Assembly: GCF_016802725.1 (NCBI RefSeq)
Contig: NC_052665.1
Coordinates: 23,998,501 to 24,062,500, forward strand
DNA length: 64,000 nucleotides
Reading direction: 5' to 3'
Source of the DNA: Solenopsis invicta
Lineage: Eukaryota; Arthropoda; Insecta; Hymenoptera; Formicidae
Shown: piece by piece, positions 10,667-20,625 of the stretch
How the letters are laid out: every line of letters begins with the position of its first letter
How positions within the stretch are numbered: the stretch's first letter is position 1
Program-made: the position numbers and the translations under genes
Notes under the pieces: generated by a model
The model's input: only the letters and a program-made list of their open reading frames with translations
The model's database searches: none
Told to the model about the DNA's origin: nothing

Positions 10667-11482
10667 CCGGCAGTACAAAAGCAGACTCTAATCCCTCCGG
10701 TTCTCCGACCTGTCCGATAGTCGACCGAGCATTCTCGATCCCTTCCCCGAAAACGAGCATTCTCGTCGCAACCTTTCTAAAATCCTCGATGAGCAATCTC
10801 GTCGCTATCACCGCCCGAGCATTCTCGACCCATCACCTCCGAGATCCTTGACAAGCATTCTTGTCGCTATCACTAGCCGAGTATTCTCGATAAATCATCT
10901 CGTTCTCAAGAGCCTTTGACGCCACTTAAAACTCCGGGTCGTATTCGTAACTTATTAATCGGCAGGATATCTGCGCACTGTCAATCGAGTGCCCTTATGC
11001 ACGGGGCGCGCTTGTGTAAATCGCGGAAACGAATAGAGCGGCTACGCACGCGCTCCCACGATTGCGCTTACACCAATCGCGCTACGTTCCGCGATTCCTC
11101 CGACCGTACGGACTAATAGTCCGCGTAACCAACCGCAGCGTAACTTATATATCTAATCAGTATTTCATTAGTTTGTTTCATCGTGACTTATTTTTCAATA
11201 TTTCCGTCTAACCGAAGCGTTTGAGTATGTTCTTTTTGTTCAATTAGATATGTGAGTTATTATTGCCGATCATTTCGATTACGCGTTATTATTTAATTAT
11301 TCTTCTGTTTATAACCAGTATTTTTTGTTATTTTTATTTCCGTATAGCTTCGAGATACCTGTGAGCTGTTCTCTTTGTTTTTGCGTATAACACACTGCGA
11401 TCTTTTCATTGACGGCATTCTTAAAAGCAAATTACGCTCTTGATTTATTTTGTTGTTTTGTTAACAGCTACATCTTATTTTG

Positions 11483-11488
11483 AATAAA
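11483..11488 (+). terminator. Polyadenylation signal in LTR1
   Basis: AATAAA near the 3' end of LTR1, at the place expected for the R region. The matching part of LTR2 is lost beyond 25752. Confidence 0.45.
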
Positions 11489-11617
11489 TCATTCTACATT
11501 TGTTTTTCATTTTAACCAACTGGGTATGATCATTTCGAGCACCTAAACAACAGACGAGCCTTATCCGGACCAATCTCAAATTTCTGCATCGTTACTCCGA
11601 ATACGCGAACCGTTACA

Positions 11618-11636
11618 TGGCGCCCAAACAGGGACC
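11618..11636 (+). other. Primer binding site, tRNA-Lys type
   Basis: TGGCGCCCAAACAGGGACC directly follows LTR1. It differs by one base over 18 from the well-known lentiviral tRNA-Lys primer site. It fixes the LTR1 end and the plus orientation of the element. Confidence 0.75.
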
Positions 11637-11699
11637 ATCTTCGAAACCGATTGATCGTACCCAGAAACAAGAATGTTGTTGACTGAATAAACAGTTTAC

Positions 11700-12530
11700 A
11701 AAGAAAGCACCTTGAGGTTTTGGCCTAATTCTACTAGATCGAAATCACCGGTACCGTTGAGGAACTCCTCCACCGCGTAAAACATTTTTTCACAATGCCG
11801 GGTCAATCCGAACGAACCGGAACCGACAAACGCGACCGACCACAATTCGCACAGTAAGGTCATAAACCAAATGAAGAAATGGGGTTGCCATTTTGAGGAC
11901 CGGAACCCTCTGTCCATCTTAGAGCGGGTAACCGAATTGTAAGAAGAGTACCGCTACACCGACGAGCAAATAAAAACTGGTCTGCCCGAATTACTAAAAG
12001 GCGATGCGCTGGCCTCGTACAGGAACAAGCGAGATAATTGGGAAACCTGGCCAAATTTCACAAATGCACTCAGACGCCAGTATCTGCCACAATAATTCCA
12101 AGCAAAACTTGCTCAGGAAATACAAGAACGCAGACAGCAACCAAAAGAATTGTACGCAAAGTATGCAACCGTTTTACAAACAATGATGCGGCGCGCGGAT
12201 AGATTCACCCAAGCCGAGAAAGTCGACCGATTATACAAAAACCTACGCACTGAATATAAGCTGTACGAGAACGAAACCAAGACCTAGAAGCGAAAGGCAA
12301 CACCGCTACCGCCACCACCACCGAGACCGTGCTGTACGACTGAAACACCGCCTGTTGGCAATACAAGCAACGCGGTCATAGCCGCTTCTATTGCAAACGA
12401 CCAGCCAACAAGTTTTGCTCACAATGCGACAAAGACGGCATACTGACAAAGAAGTGTTACCCCCGAGCGAGAAACGCTATACCGGCCGAGGACATGACCG
12501 TTTCTTGGCCCGGTTTCACATGAACTACCA
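11700..12530 (+). pseudogene. gag: Gypsy Gag with degenerate zinc knuckles
   Basis: Reading through stops, the plus strand shows a retrotransposon Gag pattern: MKKWGCHFED, then LLKGDALASYRNK and WPNFTNALRRQYLP. A nucleocapsid segment follows at about 12350-12480, with CWQYKQRGHSRFYC (second Cys replaced by Tyr) and CSQCDKDGILTKKC (His replaced). At least three stops interrupt the frame. The product would be the capsid/nucleocapsid protein; this copy is dead. Confidence 0.65.
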
Positions 12531-12860
12531 ACCACGACCACACATCTTGGTGCGTATCGGATTGCACTAATTCTTAGCCCTGTTGGACACCGAAACCGAG
12601 ATCTCGATGATCAACCGCTAGGTCGCCGAGCACGCCAAAATTATACAAACCGGCCCGGGATTCAAAAAAAAAACAATCCATTTAGCAGACGGTACCATCG
12701 CAACGACGCCTGGACGAGTCCGTCTCCTACTACGTATAGCCGGACGAAACCTGGAACACACCTTCCAGCTTCTCTCGTCCCTGGAAAGTGAACTGCTAAT
12801 CGGCACGGATCTATGATCCGAACTCGGCATTACCATTCTGTTAGCACCATCAACTTGAAC
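12531..12860 (+). pseudogene. pol: Gypsy protease remnant
   Basis: The frame shows LLDTETEISMIN, a degraded D-T-G-A-E-I-S-M-I active site, followed by ADGTIATTPG and ESELLIGTDL, the usual flap and C-terminal turn. The Gly of the active site is Glu. Stops lie on both sides. Confidence 0.65.
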
Positions 12861-12999
12861 CGAAAAACGCCAAGAACAATGACTTACGCACTTGGTCACC
12901 GAGCGGACGCCCTAGAAGGAACAAGAGCTACAAGCCTCTTTTGCGACCAAACTTGCCAAATTCGAGCAGGTACACGGACTCATCAACCAGGCTGCACAC

Positions 13000-14290
13000 C
13001 TTATAAGGATGAAAACCGACCAACCAATTAAACAGAGGTACCGTCCACGGAACTCCGAAATGCAACAAATCATTAACGAAGAGACAGAAAGGCTGTGGAG
13101 TGATCAAGCTTTTCACCAGCGCTTGGAGCTCCAAAGTGATCATAGTCAAAAAGAAGGCACCGTTTCTGCATTGACTTTCGAAAAGTCAACGAGGTAACGG
13201 AACGGGACCTACCCGCTACCACACATTACACCCACGTTGGACAAATTACGCGGGCCGCAGTATTTTTCAACTTTAGATTTGGGTAATATATTGGCAAATC
13301 CTCCTCACACTGGAGAGTCGCCCCGTCACCGCATTTACCGTGCCGAGCCGGGGCTTAATGCAATTCACCATTATGCCTTTCATTATGCCTTTGCATTCTG
13401 CCCCGGCCATTTTCCAGCGACTTCTCGACCGGATTCTGAAGCTGGTTTCAGAACTCAAACCTCACGTATTTGTTTATTTGGACAACGTGATTATCGTCAG
13501 CCCCACCTTCTTGAACCATCTAAAACACTTGGGCAAGGTATTCCGCCGCTTACGAGAAGCGTCTGAAACTCAATCCGGACAAATGCCATTTCTGCCGCAC
13601 CGAATTAAAGTACCTCGGACACATTGTAGATCGACAAGGTATCCGTACCGATCCGGACAAGGTCCATGTCGTCACGCAATGGCCAACCCCAACCAACATC
13701 CGGCAAATTCGCCAGTTCATAGGGCTAGCCTCGTAATACCAACGGTTCACAACAAATTTTGCGACCATCGCTGCCCCGCTTACTAAATTCACAAGAAAAA
13801 ATGCCTGTTGGTAATAGGGCCCGGAAGAAGAACATGCATTCCAAAAACTAAAAGACGCACTAACCACCGCGCCTACCCGAGTGCCCTGATTTTTCACGCC
13901 GGTTTTTTCTGTAAACAACCGCGAGCATTCACGGCCTCGGCGCTGTCCTGTTGCAGCACTTTGGGGATGGGGAGCGCGTCATAGCATATGCCAGTCGTTC
14001 GCTGAATAGAGCTAAAAAAAACTAGCACAAAGCTCAAATGCCTAGCCGTCGTGTGGGAGATCCGACACATGCGAGGCTACCTGGAGGGCTACAAGTTTAT
14101 GGTGATCACTGACCATTAGGCCCTCCAGTGGCTGCGGCACTTGGATTTCCCCACCGGATGACTCGGGCGGTGAGCCCGCAAGCTCAAGCAGTACACATTC
14201 AATGTCCGTTACCGTGCTGGGAAACTCAATCGCGTGGCCGACGCGCTCTCCCGCCTGCCCGCTGTGTGTTGCAACGGTTACCCCCGCTTT
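13000..14290 (+). pseudogene. pol: Gypsy RT and RNase H remnant
   Basis: Pieces in different frames follow RT order: RPRNSEMQQIINEE, FSTLDLG, a degraded YLDN at the catalytic YLDD position (about 13475), LNPDKCHFCRTELKYLGHIV, then ATIAAPLTKFT. RNase H ends with VADALSRLP near 14230-14270. Frameshifts are frequent, so no continuous protein remains. The match to Ty3/gypsy Pol is clear from motif order. Confidence 0.75.
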
Positions 14291-14558
14291 TGGTACCGTT
14301 GGCCATACTGTCGTGTACGCGAACGTTCGGAGAATTTCCAGGATTACGAAATCTGGGGGGCCGACTCTATTGCCGCATCCTCCATTTCACCGACTTTAAA
14401 GACGCCGAGACATAGTGGAAAAGGTATATTCCGCGACCAGAGAGATCGACCGTGCTAGCGTAGGTGCACGACGTCCCCACCGCTGGCTACTTAGGAATTG
14501 CGAAAATCATCGCCCGAGCCGCGCGGCGTTACTATTGAGCGGGGATGTTTGCTGACAT

Positions 14559-14825
14559 CGGGAAGGTTCCGATAGCGCACATCCCGATAGCCCAATCATC
14601 TTGACTTATCTAACCCAACCTACGGAAAATCTCTAGGCATCTGCCATTGACTGCGTTCAGCAGACTCAACATGTTGAGATATTCTTCTAGATCATCCAAT
14701 CAAACTTTTAGATTTAGAAGAATATACCAATAACAGCAAGCGCTCACTAAACTGTTGAGTCTGCTGAACGCAGCCATTATGAGTGGTTTGTGTGCTATCG
14801 GGATGTGCGCTATCGGGACCCGCCG
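14559..14825. mobile_element. M2 MITE copy 1, itself interrupted
   Basis: The ends carry TCCGATAGCGCACATCCCGA and its inverted counterpart. An 8 bp duplication GCTGACAT flanks the copy (14551-14558 and 14826-14833). Without the nested insertion at 14651-14773 and its duplication, the copy is about 137 bp, close to the 144 bp of copies 2 and 3; a 7 bp deletion near the left end explains the difference. Confidence 0.85.
14651..14773. mobile_element. Nested 123 bp MITE (TIR CTGCGTTCAGCAGACTCAAC)
   Basis: Perfect 20 bp inverted ends at 14651-14670 and 14754-14773. CCATT lies just before and after the insertion (14644-14648 and 14774-14778), and other M2 copies have it once, so it is part of the duplicated target. 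Confidence 0.8.
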
Positions 14826-15303
14826 GCTGACATCGCTAGATACGTCTGGAATTGCCACAATTGCTTGACACACAAGCACGTGCAGACCCGACCAGGCGGA
14901 CTACTGCACTTGTCCCATGTCAACGCTCTGTAAGAGCAGGTCACAATGGACTTGGTTGGGCCTTTTGAGCGATCCACTAATGGTCACACGTGGCTTTTAG
15001 TGATGCAGGACCGCTTCATGAAGTGGGTTGAGCTGAGTCCACCGCGGCAGCTGTCGTGCAACACGTCGCCGACCACATTGTCTACCAACACGGGTGTCCA
15101 AGGCGAGTCATTTTGGTCAACGAAAAACCATTTGTGGAAAGAGCAATGAAAGCCTTACTGCGGGATTTTGGGATAGAGCGCCGAACCGCCTAGGCCTATG
15201 CGCCCCATTGTAATCCCGTTGGACGAACCAATAAAATGGTTAAAACAATGGTGGCGCAATTTGTAAGAGAAAACCACCGCCTATGGGATCAGCAGATATA
15301 CGC

Positions 15304-15447
15304 CGGACGTGATCCGATAGCGTACGGTGCGATAGCCCACCAACCAATCATCTTGACTTATCTAACCCAACCAACGGAAAAACTCTAGGCATTGGCCACT
15401 GTGAGTGGTGGTGGGCTATCGGTCCCGTGCGCTATCGGGATCCGCCC
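15304..15447. mobile_element. M2 MITE copy 2, 144 bp
   Basis: It has the M2 interior (CTTGACTTATCTAACCCAAC) and M2 ends. A perfect 8 bp duplication ATATACGC flanks it (15296-15303 and 15448-15455). It is inserted in the integrase region. Confidence 0.85.
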
Positions 15448-15560
15448 ATATACGCTCTACAGTTCGCATACAACACCTTTATGGTACCGATGCCACCGGA
15501 TACTCGCCCGCCTACTTAAACCAAGAGCGCAAACTGGAGGAGCCAACCAGAAACCGCACT

Positions 15561-15841
15561 CGAAGTGTACTGGTGACAACACCGACCGCCAATCAACGTC
15601 GCCTACGAAGTCGCACGTACGAACTTTGCTCGCACCTTCGGTAAGAACAACCTAAGAAGGCGCGCATGGAAGCCAGCCTTGGGGGACATAATATGGAGAC
15701 AGGAGCATCCTCTATCTAACAAAAGCAAGGGATTTAATGCCAAGCTAGCTTCGAAATATTCCGGACTGTTTGAAGTTTGCAAGATACACTCCCCCGTGAT
15801 CAGTGGACATCAGAGACCAGCGAAGCAGATAAGTCCACGTA
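15561..15841 (+). other. Gypsy interior downstream of integrase core
   Basis: Short open frames persist but I recognise no domain. This is probably the integrase C-terminus and following sequence of the decayed gypsy element. Confidence 0.4.
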
Positions 15842-16030
15842 CACTCATGTTCATTATAGTTGCGACACTTTTTCTTCGATGGTTTTTGGAATGTAGCCTT
15901 GCTCATCGAGCGGCGAATGTAATTGGTTGGATCCACAAGTAAGAACCAATCATGTTCTCAGCTCTTATTATAGTTGCGCGTTCAGAAACGCATCTAAGAA
16001 AAAGTGTCGCAACTATAATGAACACGACTG
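15842..16030 (+). mobile_element. Mariner-type MITE M4, copy 1
   Basis: The ends share inverted motif TTCATTATAGTTGCGACACT. TA dinucleotides flank it (15840-15841 and 16031-16032), as expected for Tc1/mariner. The element is 189 bp and non-coding. A second copy lies in opposite orientation at 16625-16812. Confidence 0.8.
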
Positions 16031-16032
16031 TA

Positions 16033-16283
16033 CAGGATCTTAAGCCCGGCAAGCATCAAACACGCCGATTCCGACAAGGATAAGCAAAACAATTGTACCA
16101 AAGCATACGCCTTCGAAGCAAACGTCGTCGAAACAGACGATGCCCGCAATATCGACGACAAAACCGCAAAAGTTGCCAAAGACGAACTCCGCCGAAATTT
16201 CAACGCGTGCAAATCACGCTTGAGGACCATGGAAAAGTATATAAGGCGTCACGGTGAAACCGGGAAATCGCAGAAAGTCTAAC
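16033..16283 (+). other. Unassigned gypsy interior segment
   Basis: Sequence between two MITEs, with a base composition like the gypsy coding region. One frame is open over part of it, but I recognise no domain. It could be the remains of a third ORF or simply the pol end. Confidence 0.35.
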
Positions 16284-16427
16284 CGGGAGGGTTCCAATAG
16301 CGCACATCCCGATAGCCCACCAACCAATCATCTTGACTTATCTAACCCAACCTACGGAAAATCTCTAGGCATCTGCCATTGGGAGTAGTTTGTGTGCTAT
16401 CGGGATGTGCGCTATCGGGACACGCCG
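16284..16427. mobile_element. M2 MITE copy 3, 144 bp
   Basis: It has the same ends and interior as copies 1 and 2. A perfect 8 bp duplication AGTCTAAC flanks it (16276-16283 and 16428-16435). Confidence 0.85.
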
Positions 16428-16435
16428 AGTCTAAC

Positions 16436-16622
16436 CATCTACCATGGGAACACTGGATACATTACTGACGGCACCCGTCGACGACGAGTTTGAACGATTA
16501 TGGGCAGCAGCCATGGACACGACTGAACATTCATCTGTTCCCGACAATCACCGACCAAGGGACAACAGGGACCACACCGCTTTCTGCCACCGGCCCGAGT
16601 ACGTGCCCAAAACAATCCCGAG
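16436..16622 (+). other. Unassigned gypsy interior segment
   Basis: A frame opens at ATG 16444 (MGTLDTLLTAPVDDEF) and runs into the next MITE. I do not recognise it. It may be part of a gypsy accessory frame. Confidence 0.3.
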
Positions 16623-16624
16623 TA

Positions 16625-16812
16625 CAGTTGTTTTCATTATAGTTGCGACACTTTTTCTTAGATGCGTTTCTGAACACACAACTATAACAAGAGCTGAGAA
16701 CATGATTGGTTCTTACTTGTGAATTCAACCAATTACGTTTGCCGCTCGATGTGCAAAGCTACATTCCACAAACCATCGAAAAAAAGTGTCGCAACTATAA
16801 TGAACATGACTG
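16625..16812 (-). mobile_element. Mariner-type MITE M4, copy 2
   Basis: Inverted relative to copy 1 at 15842-16030, with the same TTCATTATAGTTGCGACACT ends. TA flanks both sides (16623-16624 and 16813-16814). Confidence 0.8.
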
Positions 16813-16850
16813 TACAACGACCAGACGCTCAAAACTGATCTCCAGCATAG

Positions 16851-16901
16851 GGAGTGTCCCAGTTGCGCACAGACCCGGTTAGACACCTAATCATAGGGTG
16901 T
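16851..16901. mobile_element. Truncated M3 MITE
   Basis: GTCCCAGTTGCGCACAGACC and the following GACACC-AATCAT match the left end of the MITE at 9137-9272. Only one end is present. It abuts the truncated 3' LTR of the BEL element. Confidence 0.7.
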
Positions 16902-17059
16902 ATCGTCGCGTCGGCCGAAACTGCTCAGGACACGTAAATAAGGCGAGGCCACGACACGAAGTAAACAGGTGAGATCAGCTTGATTTCGGTACTGCCTTAA
17001 CGCAGAACGATCGGAATTTCAGAGGCAAATCAAAATATCATCATCCGGCGCAAACATTA
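16902..17059 (-). repeat. 3' LTR fragment of BEL element
   Basis: Matches 22897-23054 with few differences, including CGGCCGAAACTGCTCAGGAC. The outer half of the LTR is lost at 16902, where a MITE fragment begins. Confidence 0.85.
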
Positions 17060-17160
17060 CCGTTCGCCTTGACAACATTGAAGTTGTCAACATGTGAATC
17101 ATGCTGAGGTGCCCGACGCGGTGCTCTAACCGCAACGGAAATCAAGTTGACATAAGAAAA

Positions 17161-18299
17161 TTAAGAGTTAGCAATAGGTAGCAAGCAAAGTTTCACGAGC
17201 GGTCTCTTGAAGCTTGAGGTCGCCGTTCTGACTGTCGCGACTCGAGTAAGGCCGTCAGGTCCGGGATGCACGGCGGTAATCCGTGCGAGAGGCCACTTTG
17301 TGGGCGGCAGTCGTTCGTCCTTCACAAGGACCAGCGCTCCGATCCGAAGCGTGTCCTGGGTCCGGTACCACTTTGAGGCGACCTAAAACTTTGACAGATA
17401 CTCTGCGGACCAGCGGTTCCAGAACGTTTCGATCATCTGGCGTAGTAGCTGCCAACGCGATAGTCGATTCTGCGGCATCTCCAGGACCGAGAGCTCCGGA
17501 ACGGTGGTCAGGGCTGACCCGACCAAGAAGTGACCTGGCGTGAGCGCGTCGAGATCCGACGGGCTCGTCCGATAGAGTGCTCAGTGGACGCGAATTGAGA
17601 ATCGCCTCTATTTGTACTAAGAGCGTCGTCATCTCTTCGTATGTGAGGAAGGCCTCCCCAATGACGCGGCGTAGATGGAATTTGACAGATTTCACCCCCG
17701 CTTCCCAATTCCCGCCAAAGTGTGGAGCGGAAGAGGGGTTGAACTTCCAAGTCACGCCGTCATTGGCAAGGCGAGAGGCGATGTGATTCCACTCCCTGGA
17801 CGTGGCTCTAAAGAGTCGTTGCAGTTCGGCATCCGCGCCAACGAGATTGGTCCCACAATCGCTGGTGAGTGTTGAACAGATGCCCCTGCGACCTAAGAAT
17901 CGTTTGAAGGCCGCGAGGAACCCTTCCGTAGAATAGTCCGTAGCCACCTCTAGATGGATGGCGGAGGTGCTGAAGCAAATAAAGATCACAAAGTAGCCCT
18001 TATAGGTTTTTGCGCCTCTTCCTCGGAACGTCTTTAGAGTCAGCGGGCCGGCGTAGTCGACTCCGACATGATATAAGGGCCGGCACGGTGTTACCCTCGA
18101 CAAAGGGAGCTGTCCCATCATTTGCTGGCCGGTCACCGCGCGGTGGCGGGTACAGATCACACATCGATGAATGAAAGAACGAATCGGAAGGCGCCCGCCA
18201 AGGATCCAGTATTCTCGACGTATTGATGCGAGTGTGATCTGCGGTCCGCCATGCAACGTCCGGCGATGATGGTGATCGATAATGAGCTCGGTTAATCAA
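17161..18299 (-). pseudogene. pol: BEL/Pao integrase
   Basis: The minus-strand frame 18256-17255 has the HHCC part (HRCVICTRHRAVTGQQMMGQ) and the catalytic residues in VGVDYAGPL (Asp), TSDCGTNLVGA (Asp) and GGNWEAGVKSV (Glu). The D-D-E triad is present. Near 17540 the frame shifts. The C-terminal part continues in another frame (HFLVGSAL-type segment) to a stop at 17161-17163, ending LCLLPIANS. It would be inactive because of the shift. Confidence 0.85.
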
Positions 18300-18787
18300 C
18301 CTTGGCGTGGTATGATGAGTGGATGCTTCTCACTGAAGGCTAGGTGAGAGAGTTGGAGGCGACCGCGCAACCTGATGAGCCTTTCCGTGTCGAGAAACGG
18401 CACGAGACGGTACAATGAACTGGACTTCGGAAGCGCTGTTTGGGCCTAAAGCAGTTTGAGTTCGTTAATAAAGTAGGCCTGCTGGGTAGATTTGACCCAA
18501 TGTTGTAAGGACAAGTGCAGCTCGTTGGCCGTAAGTGGCGAGCGAAGGTTCGGCAGGCCTGGGGAGCGACGCAACCGTTGAACAAGGCGCATGATCCACG
18601 CGGTAACGCGGACTAGCTGCGTAAGCGTTGAATACCGGTGTACGAGGTCCCATATCTCAGGCTCAGGGCTCACCACTGCAATAGCGCAGGTTCTTGCTCG
18701 CTCCTCCAACCGAGTGGTACAGTCTGAGCGCGACGCTGAGGAGGGCCACGCCGTGGGGGCCTCCCGCAACCATGAGGATCCCAACCA
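18300..18787 (-). pseudogene. pol: BEL/Pao RNase H-integrase linker, frameshifted
   Basis: The three minus frames each carry part of the linker between RNase H and integrase (for example WIMRLVQRLR and LTANELHLSLQHWVKSTQQ). Several frameshifts lie here. The integrase zinc domain starts at its end. Confidence 0.6.
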
Positions 18788-19936
18788 TCAGAGCTCTTCG
18801 TGTTTTAGGCGGAAGAGCGAGACTCCGCGCGATGCCAGATCCGCTGGATTCTCCTTCCCGGAGATATGATGCCAGTGCGTGTCTGGGCATTCCTGGATAA
18901 ATGCGACGCAATTTTTCACGAATTCTTTCCAGCGGGACGGATGGCTCTTGATCCAGGCCAATGCGACGGCCGAGTCGCTCCACAGGTGAGTCGGTGCACG
19001 CGTCAAGTCCAAGGTCTCGCGAATCTTGAGGATCTGTTTAACGAGCAACACGGCGGCGGAGAGTTCGAGTCGCGGAATTGTTGGCCGTTTGAGCGGAGCC
19101 ACTTTTGCTTTAGCGGTAATTACGCTCACCCGAATGCCGACAGGCGACGTAACGCGGAGATACACGACCGCAGCTATCGCGACCTGAGATGCGTCAGAGA
19201 ACCCATGAAGTTCGATATCAGAGGATCGCGAATCCGTCCCAAACCACCGCGGTATCACTATGGTCGGCATCTCTTCGAGTTGTTGTGTAAAGTCGTTCCA
19301 GCGCGGTCTGAGGGAGTACGATAGCTCGTCATCCCAATCGAGGCGGTGTGCCCAGAGCTCCTGCAGAAATTTCTTTGCTATGATGTTGATCGGCGCAATC
19401 CAGCCGAGAGGATCGAAGATCCGAGCGATGCACGAGAGCAGGGCCCGCTTAGTTGTCGTGTGGTGAGCCTGCAAGGGGGAGGGTGCCGAGAAGGCGAAAC
19501 AATCGATTCGATTATCCCATTGAAGGCCGAGCATGTAATGATTAGCTAAATCACCGACCAAGAGATTCGTAAAGGTAGCGTGATCGCCACTCGAAACGTC
19601 TGAGAGAATGTCCGCAGAATTAGCGAGCCTTTTTCGTAGGTTAAAACCGCCCGCCTTGAGCGTGGCTCTGAGTTGCTGGATTTTGTTCTTTGTAGTGGAG
19701 AATCGGTCAGCACCCGACAAGATATTGTCGACATAAGTGTCTTGTCGTAGCACCTCGGCAGCGAGGGAGTGAACTGTTTTGTTCGAGAGCTGTCGTAAAC
19801 ACCGAAGCGCGAGGTAAGGAGCGCACGTGAGGCCGTAAGTCACCGTGCACAAATGATACTCCCGTATGGGCTCCCTCGGCGAGTCTCTCCAGAGAATCTT
19901 CTGCAGCGGCCAATCCTCCGGATGTACGCAAATTTA
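18788..19936 (-). pseudogene. pol: BEL/Pao reverse transcriptase (3' part) and RNase H
   Basis: RT continues from the upstream frame after a single in-frame TAA at 19934-19936 (MYR-stop). TYGLTCAPYLALRCL and DTYVDNILSG follow. The second catalytic Asp of the YVDD box is Asn, which would abolish activity. RNase H shows ELHGFSDAS, PRLELSAAVLL, LWSDSAVALAWI and ISGKENPADLASRG. The C-terminus connects to the integrase zinc domain through a region with shifts at about 18300-18790. Confidence 0.85.
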
Positions 19937-20566
19937 GCGATACATTTTTTCAATGTCCGCGGCAAACACGTAGCGATGTGTACACCATCGCGTAATGACG
20001 TCGACCAGTTCGGTTTGTAATTTCGGCCCGATAAGGAGGCAATCGTTCAGTGAGATGCCGAGATTCGTTTTCTGCGACCCGTTAAATACAACGCGTAATT
20101 TCGTTGTTGAGCTAGAGTCTTTAACGACACCATGGTGCGGCAGAAAGAACTCGCGGGCTGATGGTTCGGAGACGTTCGCGGGCCGCATGTGATCCAATAC
20201 AAGATACTTGCGGAGAAAATTGAGATAAGCTACCTTTAGAGATTCGCATTTTTTGAACTGCCTTTCAAGTCTTAATAGTGTATTTCTGGCGGGCGTACGA
20301 GAATCACCAAGTTCAGGGAACGGCATTCTGACTGGCAATCTCACCACAAATCTCCCGTTTGCGTTACGAGAATGCGTAGTAATGAAGTGCTCCTCGCATT
20401 GCACTTCGTCCGAGCTGAGCGCGACCTTAGTTGCAGGTGGCACCTCTTCTTGATCCCAGAAGCGCTGGAGTAACTCGAGAAGCTCATGATCAATGGTACA
20501 TTGCAGCCCGTGTATTGCATCCTCGGTCGAGGCGACATTGTCTGACTCGCCCGAGAGTGGTCCCGA
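19937..20566 (-). pseudogene. pol: BEL/Pao RT N-terminal part
   Basis: The frame carries LLELLQRFWDQEEVP, then FVVRLPVR, YLVLDHMRPAN, FFLPHHGVVK and LRVVFNGSQKTNLGISLND, typical of BEL/Pao RT up to VFAADIEKMYR (first catalytic Asp in DIEKMY). It ends at the stop at 19934. Upstream it is separated from the protease by the MITE fragment at 20567-20625. Confidence 0.85.
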
Positions 20567-20625
20567 CGGGAAGGTACCGATAGCGCACAGTACTATTGCA
20601 CACAAGCCACTCACAACCACTCATA
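20567..20625 (-). mobile_element. M2 MITE fragment inside BEL pol
   Basis: CGGGAAGGTACCGATAGCGC and CACAAGCCACTCACAACCAC match the right end of M2 in reverse. Only about 60 bp remains. Conserved residues expected between the protease region and the SGPLSGES segment are missing here, so the insertion was followed by deletion. Confidence 0.75.

Larger units (their letters stand above)
10193..11617 (+). repeat. 5' LTR (LTR1) of gypsy element 10193-25752
   Basis: The LTR starts TGTAACAATACGC and ends ...CGTTACA just before the primer site. It matches LTR2 at 23984-24397 and 25120-25752, with visible divergence of the order of a tenth of positions. It contains a TATA box, a polyadenylation signal, a repeated CGAGCATTCTCG motif at about 10720-10900 and an inserted MITE at 10310-10557. 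Confidence 0.85.
14440..15560 (+). pseudogene. pol: Gypsy integrase remnant, split by two MITEs
   Basis: An HHCC zinc domain (YYW..., CHNCLTHKHVQTRPGG) spans a MITE insertion at 14559-14825. The core follows with MDLVGPFERSTNGHTWLLVM (first Asp) at 14946. RVILVNEKPF in another frame matches the second-Asp region, with the Asp changed, and NPVGRTNKMVKTMV marks the Glu region, with the Glu not preserved. A second MITE (15304-15447) cuts the C-terminal part. The enzyme is inactive. Confidence 0.7.

Noticed and set aside
18591..19466. Plus-strand open frames within BEL pol
   Set aside because: They are antisense shadows of RT/RNase H and carry no motif.
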